From Pandoraea anhela (GTDB lineage: Bacteria; Pseudomonadota; Gammaproteobacteria; Burkholderiales; Burkholderiaceae): 64,000 nt of DNA. The stretch is from assembly GCF_902459655.1 (NCBI RefSeq), contig NZ_CABPSB010000004.1:62001-126000 (forward strand), given 5' to 3'. Under the pieces are notes generated by a model, which saw only the letters and a list, made by a program, of their open reading frames with translations, was not told the DNA's origin and did no database searches. Every line of letters begins with the position of its first letter. The stretch's first letter is position 1. Of the stretch, positions 56,014 through 64,000 are shown in pieces. A program made the position numbers and the translations under genes.

Positions 56014-57201
56014 TCAGCTGATGAAACCACGCGCCAGATCGGCCTGAATGTCGGCCGGCGACTCCAGACCGACCGCCAGACGGATCAACCCTTCGGTGAT
56101 GCCCGCCGCAGCGCGCGCTTCCGGCGTGATACGACCATGCGTGGTGCTCGCCGGGTGGGTAATGGTCGTGCGCGTGTCACCGAGATTACCGGTGATCGAG
56201 CACACACGCGTGTTGTCGATCACGCGCCAGGCGTTCTCGCGCTGCTCGGCGGGCGTCGCCCCCTTGAGTTCGAACGCGACGATGGCCCCCCCCGACTTCT
56301 GCTGACGCTTCGCCAGTTCGTACTGCGGGTGCGACGGCAGGCCCGGGTAGAACACGCGGCCGACCTGCGGCTGCTGCTCCAGCCATTTCGCCAGTTCGAG
56401 GGCATTGGCCGATTGCTTCTCGACGCGCAGCGACAACGTCTCCAGCCCCTTGAGCAACACCCAGGCGTTGAACGCCGAGAGCGTCGGACCGGCGCTGCGC
56501 ACGAACGTGAAGATCTTGCCCATGATGAAGTCCTTCTTGCCGACGATAGCGCCGCCGAGCACACGGCCCTGACCGTCGAGGTACTTCGTCGCCGAGTGCA
56601 CCACCACGTCTGCACCGTATTCGATGGGACGCTGCAACACCGGCGTACAGAAACAGTTGTCGACGACGAACAGCGCGCCCGCTTCCTTCGCGATCTTGCC
56701 GATCGCTTCGATGTCGGCAATGTCGGTGAGCGGATTGGACGGCGTTTCCAGGAAGAACATCTTCGTGTTCGGACGGATCGCGGCGCGCCACGCATCGAGG
56801 TCGGTCGGATCGACGAAGGTCGTCTCGACACCGAACCGGCTGAAGATCGTCGAGAAGACGTTCAGCGTCGAGCCGAAAATGCTTTGCGAGCTCACCAGAT
56901 GGTCGCCGGCCGAGAGCGCCGCCATCACGACCGACACGATGGCGCTCATGCCGGATGCCGTGGCCATGCAGGCCTCGCCGCCTTCGAGCGCCGCCAGCCG
57001 GTCCTGGAACATCGATACGGTCGGATTGGTGAAGCGCGAGTACGTAAAGCCCTCTTCCGAATGCGCAAAGCGCTCGGCGGCCTCGGCTGCGCTCTTGAAA
57101 ACGAAGCTCGAAGTCAGGTACAGCGCCTCGGAATGTTCACCAAACTCGGAGCGCTGCGTGCCCGCGCGCACCGCCAGGGTATCGAAGTCGAAGGAATCCA
57201 T
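56014..57201 (-). CDS. metZ: O-succinylhomoserine sulfhydrylase
   Basis: 395 residues from the ATG at 57201 ([14 protein letters not shown]); ATG 57216 is an alternative. Makes homocysteine directly from O-succinylhomoserine and sulfide. Cys/Met PLP family: [16 protein letters not shown] Lys in [14 protein letters not shown]-terminal S-I-T-G-N-L-G-D. It lies directly downstream of the purF group. Confidence 0.95.
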   Translation of the reverse strand: MDSFDFDTLAVRAGTQRSEFGEHSEALYLTSSFVFKSAAEAAERFAHSEEGFTYSRFTNPTVSMFQDRLAALEGGEACMATASGMSAIVSVVMAALSAGDHLVSSQSIFGSTLNVFSTIFSRFGVETTFVDPTDLDAWRAAIRPNTKMFFLETPSNPLTDIADIEAIGKIAKEAGALFVVDNCFCTPVLQRPIEYGADVVVHSATKYLDGQGRVLGGAIVGKKDFIMGKIFTFVRSAGPTLSAFNAWVLLKGLETLSLRVEKQSANALELAKWLEQQPQVGRVFYPGLPSHPQYELAKRQQKSGGAIVAFELKGATPAEQRENAWRVIDNTRVCSITGNLGDTRTTITHPASTTHGRITPEARAAAGITEGLIRLAVGLESPADIQADLARGFIS

Positions 57202-57240
57202 CGTGTGTCTCGTCATTGGGTCGGCGCGCTCGCCGGCCAA

Positions 57241-57279
57241 AAAAAGAAAAGCCCGTTTCGCTTGTCAGCAAAACGGGCT
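57241..57279 (-). terminator. Intrinsic terminator between purF and metZ
   Basis: AGCCCGTTT/AAACGGGCT 9-bp stem with a 12-base loop; on the minus strand followed by TTTCTTTTT. Separates the accD-purF group from metZ. Confidence 0.8.
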
Positions 57280-57465
57280 CGAAATCCATCTGTCTAGGCC
57301 TCGCTTTAGCTGTTTCGGGGATGTTCCCCCACGTCCGCAAGCTGAAATCAAATCGACGTGATGTGCAGTGTAGCACGTTGCGGGCGAGGAAGGAAAAACT
57401 CCGCCGCCCCAACCGGTTGCCCCGATCTCTCGGGGCGTCCGGCCGTACTGCCGAGCCGGCGTGGC

Positions 57466-58986
57466 TCAGAGGCCCAGTTGTGCGCCGCGCGGTTCGTTTT
57501 CATCGCCTTCGCTGGCTTCCACCACCGGCGCCTTGGGCGCCTTGCGCTGCTGCTCCAGACGATTCAGGTACTCGGGCGTGACGTCACCGGTGATGTAATT
57601 GCCGTCGAAACACGACGCATCGAAGTCGGAGAGCGCCGGATTGATGTCGCGCACGGCGGCCTTCATGTCTTCGACGTCCTGATAGATCAGCTCGTCGGCG
57701 CCGATGATGCGGGCGACGTCTTCGTCGCTGCGGTCATGTGCGACCAGTTCGCTGCGCGTCGGCATGTCGATGCCGTACACGTTCGGGAACTTCACGGGCG
57801 GCGCCGCCGACGCGAAGATCACCTTGCGGGCCCCCGCGTCGCGCGCCATCTGCACGATTTCCTGACTGGTCGTGCCGCGCACGATCGAGTCGTCGACGAT
57901 CAGCACGTTCTTGTCCTTGAACTCCACGCGCATGGCGTTGAGCTTCTGGCGCACCGACTTCTTGCGCATCGCCTGACCGGGCATGATGAAGGTACGACCG
58001 ACGTAGCGGTTTTTGAAGAAGCCTTCGCGATAGTTCAGCCCCAGACGCTTGGCGACCTGCATGGCGGCCGGACGGCTGGAGTCCGGAATCGGCATGACCA
58101 CATCGATGTCCTTGTAGTCGATCTCGCGGCGGATCTTCTCGGCGAGGTAGTCGCCCATGCGCAGACGCGCGTCGTAGACCGGCACGCCGTCGAGCACCGA
58201 GTCCGGGCGCGCCAGATACACGAGTTCGAAAATGCACGGGTGCATCGATGCCGAGGCCGAGCACTGCTTCGACGTCAGTTCGCCGTCGTTGCTGATGAAG
58301 ATCGCTTCTCCCGGCTTGACGTCGCGCTCGAACGCGAAGCCCATGCCTTCGAGCGCCACCGATTCCGAGGCCACCATCCACTCCGTGCCGTTCGGGCCGT
58401 CGAAGCGGCCGATGCACAGCGGACGGATGCCGTTCGGGTCACGGAAGGCCAGCAGACCGAAGCCGGAGACGATGGAGACGATGGCGTAGGAACCGCGCAG
58501 ACGACCGTGCACCTTGCTCACCGCCTGGAACAGCGACTCGACGGACAGCCCGTCGCGCGAGCTTTCCTGCAACTCGTGCGCCAGCACGTTGAGCAGGACT
58601 TCGGAGTCGGAAGTCGTGTTGATGTGGCGGCGGTCGACGCGGAACATCTCGTCCTTGAGCTGTTCCCAGTTCGTCAGGTTGCCGTTGTGGGCGAGCACGA
58701 TGCCGTACGGCGCGTTCACATAGAACGGCTGGGCTTGTGCCGCGCTCGACGAGCCCGCCGTCGGGTAGCGCACCTGACCGATACCGACCGTGCCCGGCAA
58801 GTCGCGCATGTTACGCGTGCGGAACACGTCGCGCACCATGCCGTTGCCCTTGTGCATGTAGAAGGACTGGCCATCCGTCGTCGCGATACCCGCGGCGTCC
58901 TGGCCGCGGTGCTGCAACAGCAGCAAGCTATCGTAAATGAACTGGTTGACCGGGGATTTGGAGACTACACCGACAATGCCACACAT
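57466..58986 (-). CDS. purF: Amidophosphoribosyltransferase
   Basis: 506 residues. First committed step of purine synthesis. Nucleophile Cys2 in M-C-G-I-V-G-V, glutaminase loop L-L-L-L-Q-H-R-G-Q-D, PRPP-binding V-L-I-V-D-D-S-I-V-R-G-T-T-S. Downstream of cvpA, the conserved pairing. Confidence 0.97.
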   Translation of the reverse strand: MCGIVGVVSKSPVNQFIYDSLLLLQHRGQDAAGIATTDGQSFYMHKGNGMVRDVFRTRNMRDLPGTVGIGQVRYPTAGSSSAAQAQPFYVNAPYGIVLAHNGNLTNWEQLKDEMFRVDRRHINTTSDSEVLLNVLAHELQESSRDGLSVESLFQAVSKVHGRLRGSYAIVSIVSGFGLLAFRDPNGIRPLCIGRFDGPNGTEWMVASESVALEGMGFAFERDVKPGEAIFISNDGELTSKQCSASASMHPCIFELVYLARPDSVLDGVPVYDARLRMGDYLAEKIRREIDYKDIDVVMPIPDSSRPAAMQVAKRLGLNYREGFFKNRYVGRTFIMPGQAMRKKSVRQKLNAMRVEFKDKNVLIVDDSIVRGTTSQEIVQMARDAGARKVIFASAAPPVKFPNVYGIDMPTRSELVAHDRSDEDVARIIGADELIYQDVEDMKAAVRDINPALSDFDASCFDGNYITGDVTPEYLNRLEQQRKAPKAPVVEASEGDENEPRGAQLGL

Positions 58987-59041
58987 GGCATGAATCCTTC
59001 AAAAAACATCGAAATCTGCGTCAAACGGACAGTATTATCCG

Positions 59042-59977
59042 TCATTCGGAAACCTTGTGCAGGCCGGTCGACGGCGTGGGCGATCCACCCGGGATGCCCG
59101 AGCCGCCCGATCCACCGCTACGCATACCCCAGCCCTGCGGCTGCGCGCCCGCGCGCTCATCCGCACCGTCGGCGCTCAGCCTTGCACCGGACAGCGCCGT
59201 CCCGCTGGTGTCGCGAAGCGCGCCACCCATGAGGTTCGACAAGCGGGTCGATACGGCTTTCGTCGCCCCCTGCTTCACTTCGTTCGTCACTTCGCTGGCA
59301 ACGCCGTCGACGACACCGCTCAGCGAACCGCTCTGGCCACCCGCAGGACGCGGCACGCCGTCACCCGACCGGCTGCTGCCCTGACCACCACGGTAAGGTT
59401 CCAACTGTGGCAAGGGCATCGTCGTGCCCATCGGATTGACGTTCGGCACGGCGGTCTCGGGCTTGCGCAGGTAATGCTGCACGGCCTCGGGCAGATAAGG
59501 CATGAGCCGGTCCAGCCCGGCTTCCACCCACGGACGCGTCAACGATTGTTGCCAGACCGGCTGTTGCGGCAACGCCGTTAACTTGGCGGCGACCACCAAC
59601 AACATCAAGAGCAGAATGCCGCGAACGATACCGAACAACATTCCGAGTCCGCGATCGGCCGGACGCAAGCCGATCAGATCGGTCATGCGCCCCACCAGCG
59701 CACTCACGATACCGGCGCCGAACACCACTGCGACGAGCACCACCAGGAACCCTAGCGCGCCCTGCGTCAGCTCGCCGCCGGGAAGGTCGGCGGGCAGCCA
59801 GTGCGCCACGGTCGGGCCGAAGGCGCGGGCCACAAAGAACGCCACGACCCAGCCCACCAGATTGAACAGCTCGCGCACCAGTCCGCGCAGCATGCCCAGC
59901 AACATCGAACCGAGCAGAATGGCGATGGCCGCGTAATCCACCACGGTCAACAGACCGCTATGCACCGTATCGCTCAA
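59042..59977 (-). CDS. cvpA: CvpA family membrane protein with C-terminal extension
   Basis: 311 residues against about 160-200 for typical CvpA. Four membrane segments lie in residues 10-135 (Y-A-A-I-A-I-L-L-G-S-M-L-L-G, L-V-G-W-V-V-A-F-F-V-A-R-A-F-G-P, F-L-V-V-L-V-A-V-V-F-G-A-G-I, I-L-L-L-M-L-L-V-V-A-A). The rest is a soluble Gly/Ser/Pro/Ala-rich tail. CvpA affects envelope stress resistance and colicin V export in E. coli. 1 base after dedD. Confidence 0.92.
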   Translation of the reverse strand: MSDTVHSGLLTVVDYAAIAILLGSMLLGMLRGLVRELFNLVGWVVAFFVARAFGPTVAHWLPADLPGGELTQGALGFLVVLVAVVFGAGIVSALVGRMTDLIGLRPADRGLGMLFGIVRGILLLMLLVVAAKLTALPQQPVWQQSLTRPWVEAGLDRLMPYLPEAVQHYLRKPETAVPNVNPMGTTMPLPQLEPYRGGQGSSRSGDGVPRPAGGQSGSLSGVVDGVASEVTNEVKQGATKAVSTRLSNLMGGALRDTSGTALSGARLSADGADERAGAQPQGWGMRSGGSGGSGIPGGSPTPSTGLHKVSE

Positions 59978-59978
59978 C

Positions 59979-60938
59979 TCAGCCCGCCTCGGCGACCTGC
60001 GCCGTCAGCCCGGCGTCGCGGATCTTCTTGCCGGCCGCTTCGGCGGCCGTACGATCCGGGAACGGGCCTGCCCGCAAGAGATACAGTTCACGCCCGTCGA
60101 CCGTGCTCTTCACCATGTAGCTCGGCACATTCACCAGCTTGAGCTTGACGAGCCATGCCTGCGCGCGGTCCTGCGTCGAGAACGCGCCGATGCGAACCAG
60201 ATACTTGCCGTTCGATGCCGGCTTTTGCGCGTTGTCGTGATTATCCGCCGGCTTGGCGGCGGGCTTTGACGTCGTATTGTTCTGCGCGAACTGCGCGATC
60301 GGATCCGCCACGTTGTTGTTCGGCGGCTGCGGTTTGGCCTGTGCCCTGGCCGTGTCGTGCGACTCCGGCTTGGTGGCCGGCTTCACTTCGGCGTGCGTCT
60401 CCGACTTCTTCACCTCGGGCTTGGCTTCCGGCTTGTGCTCGGGCTTCGCCTGCGCGATTTGCGGCTCGGGCACCGCACTCGGTGCGGGGGCCGGCGCCAC
60501 ATTGGCGGCTGGCGGCACGGCCGTCGGTGCCGGCGCGGGTTTGGCCGACTGCGCAAGCGTGCTGCTGTCGACGGCTTCCTCGCCCTTGTCGAGCGAGGCA
60601 TCGGACGGCGGCGCGGTCGCGACCGGCGGTTTCACGCGTACCGGCGGCGAGTTGGCGTCTTTCCCGGGAATCTGGATCGCAATGTCGTCGGCCGTCGGCT
60701 TCGGTTCCGGCGCGAGCACCATCGGCAAAATGATGACAGCGGCGAGCACCAGCGCAAGCGCACCGACCAGACGGCGGCGCGCGCGTTGCTTTTCGGGCAG
60801 CAGCGGGTCGAGTTGCTCGTGCTCGCTGTACTCGCCCCCTCCTCCCGCCGTACGGGTGCCGGTTCGGCCGCTCCTGCGGCTACCGCGCTTTGGGGGAACG
60901 GCTTCGGCGTCTTTCTTGCGGAAGGAAAACAATCCCAT
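59979..60938 (-). CDS. dedD: SPOR-domain membrane protein, DedD-like
   Basis: 319 residues from the ATG at 60938 (M-G-L-F-S-F-R-K-K), with AAGGG upstream. A cytoplasmic basic part is followed by one membrane helix (L-V-G-A-L-A-L-V-L-A-A-V-I-I-L-P-M-V-L), a Pro/Ala/Lys-rich periplasmic linker and a C-terminal SPOR domain (Y-L-V-R-I-G-A-F-S-T...L-L-R-A-G-P-F-P-D-R-T-A-A). It binds denuded septal peptidoglycan in cell division. Confidence 0.93.
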   Translation of the reverse strand: MGLFSFRKKDAEAVPPKRGSRRSGRTGTRTAGGGGEYSEHEQLDPLLPEKQRARRRLVGALALVLAAVIILPMVLAPEPKPTADDIAIQIPGKDANSPPVRVKPPVATAPPSDASLDKGEEAVDSSTLAQSAKPAPAPTAVPPAANVAPAPAPSAVPEPQIAQAKPEHKPEAKPEVKKSETHAEVKPATKPESHDTARAQAKPQPPNNNVADPIAQFAQNNTTSKPAAKPADNHDNAQKPASNGKYLVRIGAFSTQDRAQAWLVKLKLVNVPSYMVKSTVDGRELYLLRAGPFPDRTAAEAAGKKIRDAGLTAQVAEAG

Positions 60939-61052
60939 AGGCCCTTGGCTCAGGTCGAAACTTGCGTCGTTGGACTGATCATCGCGCATCTTGTGCGTGC
61001 TGCGCATGACATTTCTCGTAAGCAAATGTCACGGCATACGCAATTACCTACT

Positions 61053-62351
61053 TCAGTGGCGTTGCAATTTGCGGTGCGACATCACGCCTGCGACCGTAAA
61101 GAACGATCCAAAAACCACGATTCTATCATTCTCGCCGCACTGCTCGAGCGCGGCGGCATAGGCTTTCTCAGGGGATTCGAAGGTTTCGATCGAATGATCG
61201 GCATCTTCGACGAACCCGACGGCGCGCAACTTCTCTTCGAGACCCGCCGCGCTCGCGGCACGCTCGGTCGGCAGCGCACACAAACGCCAGTGGTCGACCT
61301 TGTCGACGAGATGCCGCAGCACGCCTTCGATGTCCTTGTCGGCCATCGCGCCAAACACGGCGTACGTGTACGGAAAGAAGCCCATTCCGTCGAGGTTGTG
61401 ACCGAGCGCTGCGGCAGCGTGCGGGTTGTGCGCCACGTCGAGCACGACGGCCGGACGCCCCGGCAGCACCTGAAAACGCCCCGGCAACTCGACCGAGGCG
61501 AGCCCCAGACGAATGTCCTGCGCCGACACCGGCAACACGTCGCGCATCGATTCGAGCGCGGCGAGCGCCGCCGACGCGTTGAGCAACTGGTTCGCGCCGC
61601 GCAACGCAGGATAGGCCAGCGCCGGGCGACGCATATGGCGGCCGCCATAGCTCCACTGCTGCTTGTCGCCCTGATAGTTGAAGTCGCGCCCGAACAGCCA
61701 CAGATCGGCGCCGATACGTTCGGCTTCCGAGATCAGCGTGGCCGGCGGCATCGGGTCGCCACAGACCGCCGGCTTGCCCGCGCGGAAAATGCCGGCCTTC
61801 TCGGTCGCGATCGCCTCGCGCGTGTCGCCGAGATACTGTTGGTGATCGAGGTCGATGCTCGTGATGACGGCGCAATCCGGGTCGACGATATTCACGGCGT
61901 CCAGACGTCCGCCCAACCCGACCTCCAGAATCACGGCATCGAGCCCCGTCGTGGCGAACATGTGCATGATCGCGAGCGTGGTGAATTCGAAGTACGTGAG
62001 CGAGACCGGTTCGTCGAAGCTCGTGCGCGCCGCTTCGACGGCTTCGAAGTGCGGCAGCAGCGTAGCATCGTCGACGATCTCGCCGTTGATGCGGGCGCGC
62101 TCGTTGAACGAAATCAGATGCGGGGACGTATGGCAGCCCACCCGATAGCCGGCGGACAACAAAATCGCCTCGATGATGGCGCAGGTCGAGCCCTTGCCGT
62201 TCGTGCCGCCAACGGTGAAGACGGGACACGGAAATGTCAGGCCGAGCGCGTCTTTCACGCGGCCAATGCGCGTGAGTCCCATATCGATACCCACGGGGTG
62301 AGCGGTTTCCAGATGGGCGAGCCAGGCTTCGAGAGTGGAGTATGTCGGCAT
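61053..62351 (-). CDS. folC: Bifunctional folylpolyglutamate/dihydrofolate synthase
   Basis: 432 residues from the ATG at 62351 (M-P-T-Y-S-T-L-E-A-W-L). Adds glutamate to dihydropteroate and folates. P-loop G-G-T-N-G-K-G-S-T-C, omega loop T-S-P-H-L-I-S-F-N-E-R, and L-D-V-A-H-N-P-H in the C-domain. Confidence 0.97.
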   Translation of the reverse strand: MPTYSTLEAWLAHLETAHPVGIDMGLTRIGRVKDALGLTFPCPVFTVGGTNGKGSTCAIIEAILLSAGYRVGCHTSPHLISFNERARINGEIVDDATLLPHFEAVEAARTSFDEPVSLTYFEFTTLAIMHMFATTGLDAVILEVGLGGRLDAVNIVDPDCAVITSIDLDHQQYLGDTREAIATEKAGIFRAGKPAVCGDPMPPATLISEAERIGADLWLFGRDFNYQGDKQQWSYGGRHMRRPALAYPALRGANQLLNASAALAALESMRDVLPVSAQDIRLGLASVELPGRFQVLPGRPAVVLDVAHNPHAAAALGHNLDGMGFFPYTYAVFGAMADKDIEGVLRHLVDKVDHWRLCALPTERAASAAGLEEKLRAVGFVEDADHSIETFESPEKAYAAALEQCGENDRIVVFGSFFTVAGVMSHRKLQRH

Positions 62352-62365
62352 GGTGTACGTGCAGA

Positions 62366-62398
62366 AAAACAAAAACGCGGACGTCACTAACGTCCGCG
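62366..62398 (-). terminator. Intrinsic terminator-like hairpin between accD and folC
   Basis: CGCGGACGT/ACGTCCGCG, 9-bp stem with a 5-base loop, minus-strand tail TTTTTGTTTTT. It sits inside the accD-folC run 15 bases before the folC start, so termination may be partial. Confidence 0.8.
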
Positions 62399-62584
62399 CT
62401 TCTTATCTTGCTTCTGTCCTGCGAAATGGTGCATTCGGGCGCCGCTGATGCAGCGCTGCGTGGCGTTGCGCCATTCTACGCCGTTGCGCCGCCCTTTGGG
62501 GCACTGCAACGGTGCGTGGAACGCGTCGCGCACACGGCAAATGGCTGGCGTCCAATGGACTGCAACGCGTGTGATCCGCCCGAC

Positions 62585-63460
62585 TTACGCGACGGCGTCC
62601 GCCGGCTGGCACTGCATCAATGCAATCAGACGGGCGATTTCTTCGCGCAGCTTGCGACGGTCGACAATCATGTCGATCGCGCCCTTCTGCAACAGGAACT
62701 CCGAGCGCTGGAAGCCTTCCGGCAACTTTTCGCGCACGGTCTGCTCGATCACGCGCGGGCCGGCGAAGCCGATCAACGCTTTCGGTTCCGCGATCACCAC
62801 GTCGCCGAGGAACGCGAAGCTGGCCGACACCCCGCCCATCGTCGGATCGGTCAGCACGGAGATGAACGGCAGCTTGGCATTGGCCAGCTTGGTCAGCATG
62901 GCCGTAGTCTTCGCCATCTGCATGAGCGAGAGCAGGCTTTCCTGCATGCGCGCGCCGCCCGAGGCCGTCACGCAGATGAACGGTACGCCCTGCTCCAGCG
63001 CATTCTGCGCGCCGCGCACGAAACGCTCGCCGACCACCGAGCCCATTGAGCCGCCCATGAACGAGAACTCGAAGCACGCGACCACGACCGGCAGCGTGTG
63101 GATTGCGCCGCCCATGACCACCATCGCGTCGGTTTCGCCGGTGTCGTCCATCGCTTCCTTGATGCGATCCGGGTACTTGCGGCTGTCCTTGAACTTCAGC
63201 GCGTCGACCGGAACGATTTCCTGACCGAGTTCATAGCGCCCTTCCGAATCGAGCAGCGAGTCCAGACGTGCGCGCGCACCGATGCGCATGTGATGGTCGC
63301 ACTTCGGGCAGACGTGCAGATTCGCCTCCACGTCGGCGCGATACAACACCGCTTCACACGACGGGCACTTGATCCACAGCCCTTCCGGGATGCTCTTGTT
63401 GCGCTGCGTCGGATCGGTTTGCTTGATCTTGGGGGGCAGCAGCTTGTCGAGCCAGCTCAT
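62585..63460 (-). CDS. accD: Acetyl-CoA carboxylase carboxyltransferase beta subunit
   Basis: 291 residues. N-terminal zinc ribbon (C-P-S-C and C-P-K-C), carboxyltransferase motifs [14 protein letters not shown] and [16 protein letters not shown]. Partner of AccA at 35385-36353. Lies between trpA and folC, the usual beta-proteobacterial position. Confidence 0.97.
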   Translation of the reverse strand: MSWLDKLLPPKIKQTDPTQRNKSIPEGLWIKCPSCEAVLYRADVEANLHVCPKCDHHMRIGARARLDSLLDSEGRYELGQEIVPVDALKFKDSRKYPDRIKEAMDDTGETDAMVVMGGAIHTLPVVVACFEFSFMGGSMGSVVGERFVRGAQNALEQGVPFICVTASGGARMQESLLSLMQMAKTTAMLTKLANAKLPFISVLTDPTMGGVSASFAFLGDVVIAEPKALIGFAGPRVIEQTVREKLPEGFQRSEFLLQKGAIDMIVDRRKLREEIARLIALMQCQPADAVA

Positions 63461-63563
63461 AGTTACTCCTTGCGAAACGCCCGCTACATCACGGCAGCGG
63501 GCGCTTTCGGGGGTTCACGGCGATCGCGTAATACGATCGTTTCAATTCAGCGTTTTACCGGAC

Positions 63564-63614
63564 ATATCGCCATCATCGATATCGCCCTCGATATCTCCGT
63601 CAATATCGCAGACG
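63564..63614. repeat. Four ATATCKCC-type units in the trpA-accD gap
   Basis: ATATCGCCATCATCG, ATATCGCCCTCG, ATATCTCCGTCA, ATATCGCAGACG, spaced 15, 12 and 12 bases, in the 199-base gap 63461-63659. No gene there. Confidence 0.5.
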
Positions 63615-63659
63615 ACAGCCACATCGCGCCAGCGCCGTCCGGCAAATTCTGCCGCGAAT

Positions 63660-64000
63660 TTACGCTGATTTGGCGCCCGAGTCGAGCGCCTGACGAATGC
63701 CGCCGATAAATTCAGCCAGCGATTTTACCGCGTTCTGGCCCTCCAGATCACGCGGCGTGTTTTCCAACAACTGGACGATGGCGCTGCCGATCACCACGGC
63801 ATCGGCGACGTTCGCCACCGCGCGGGCCGTTTCGGCGTCGCGAATGCCGAAGCCCACGCCCACCGGCAGGTCCGCCGCAGCCTTGATCAGCGGAATCTTG
63901 GCGGCCACGCTGGCCGTGTCGAGGCTGGCCGCCCCCGTCACGCCTTTCAGGGAGACGTAATACAGATAGCCGCTCGCCTGCCGCGCCACGGCGGCAATCC
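63660..64000 (-). CDS. trpA: Tryptophan synthase alpha chain, C-terminal part
   Basis: The last 113 codons are present; the start lies to the right of the window. [25 protein letters not shown] and V-V-I-G-S-A-I-V are the C-terminal strands and phosphate-binding loop of the TIM barrel. The enzyme splits indole-3-glycerol phosphate to indole. Confidence 0.96.
   Translation of the reverse strand, partial: IAAVARQASGYLYYVSLKGVTGAASLDTASVAAKIPLIKAAADLPVGVGFGIRDAETARAVANVADAVVIGSAIVQLLENTPRDLEGQNAVKSLAEFIGGIRQALDSGAKSA

Noticed and set aside
57358-59232. Plus-strand open frame of 624 codons over purF
   Set aside because: Antisense shadow; purF on the minus strand carries every catalytic motif. 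The same applies to long frames opposite cysS, rho, gltX and folC.

Overview
The window is chromosomal DNA from a GC-rich beta-proteobacterium of the Burkholderiales, most likely a Burkholderiaceae member such as Pandoraea. The genus is an inference from gene content: trxA-rho, dnaX-ybaB-recR, ssuEDCB, and the trpA-accD-folC-dedD-cvpA-purF-metZ run. I see no insertion sequence, prophage, integrase or CRISPR array. Nearly everything is conserved core genome. The exception is an accessory block at about 1.6-11.8 kb.

Region 1 (1-11.8 kb). A truncated CaiB/BaiF CoA-transferase is followed by a complete cluster that I read as a functional-amyloid (Fap-type) assembly system. On the minus strand seven exported proteins run from 9777 down to 3486: two small accessory proteins, a FapB-like and a FapC-like subunit each with three copies of a G-V/Q-V-N-x-A/S-x-G-x-x-N-x-x-x-N amyloid repeat, a periplasmic C39-type cysteine peptidase (FapD), a FapE-like protein and a coiled-coil/beta-barrel outer-membrane channel (FapF). 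The order matches fapABCDEF of Pseudomonas. The first gene is preceded by a good sigma-54 -24/-12 promoter, and the next gene upstream encodes a VpsR-like sigma-54 activator. A strong intrinsic terminator sits between the FapC-like and FapD-like genes and probably sets subunit output above export-machinery output. The far end holds an orphan exported protein sharing an L-W-D-E motif with the first operon gene, and a LuxR-type regulator with a degenerate receiver domain. A palindrome with core TTTCGAAA occurs at both ends of the cluster.

Region 2 (12-31.6 kb). Replication and repair genes (recR, ybaB, dnaX), the 4.5S SRP RNA, trxA, rho, a TPR protein, a Fur-box-controlled iron-binding protein, a patatin lipoprotein, an NlpC/P60 hydrolase, the yejABEF peptide ABC transporter, an aspartyl-hydroxylase (LpxO-like), an MdfA-like efflux pump and an FKBP isomerase.

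Region 3 (31.7-47.2 kb). tRNA-Ser(GCU), lysC, tilS, accA, a DNA glycosylase with a histone-H1-like tail, cysS, a TPR protein, two cyclophilins, lpxH, cysE, trmJ, suhB and gltX.

Region 4 (47.4-64 kb). A sulfonate operon ssuEDCB plus a molybdopterin-binding protein (no ssuA within it), an AraC regulator, a CsaA-like protein, a phosphoethanolamine transferase preceded by two palindromes, and a biosynthetic run hisC, metZ, purF, cvpA, dedD, folC, accD, trpA (trpA runs off the right edge).
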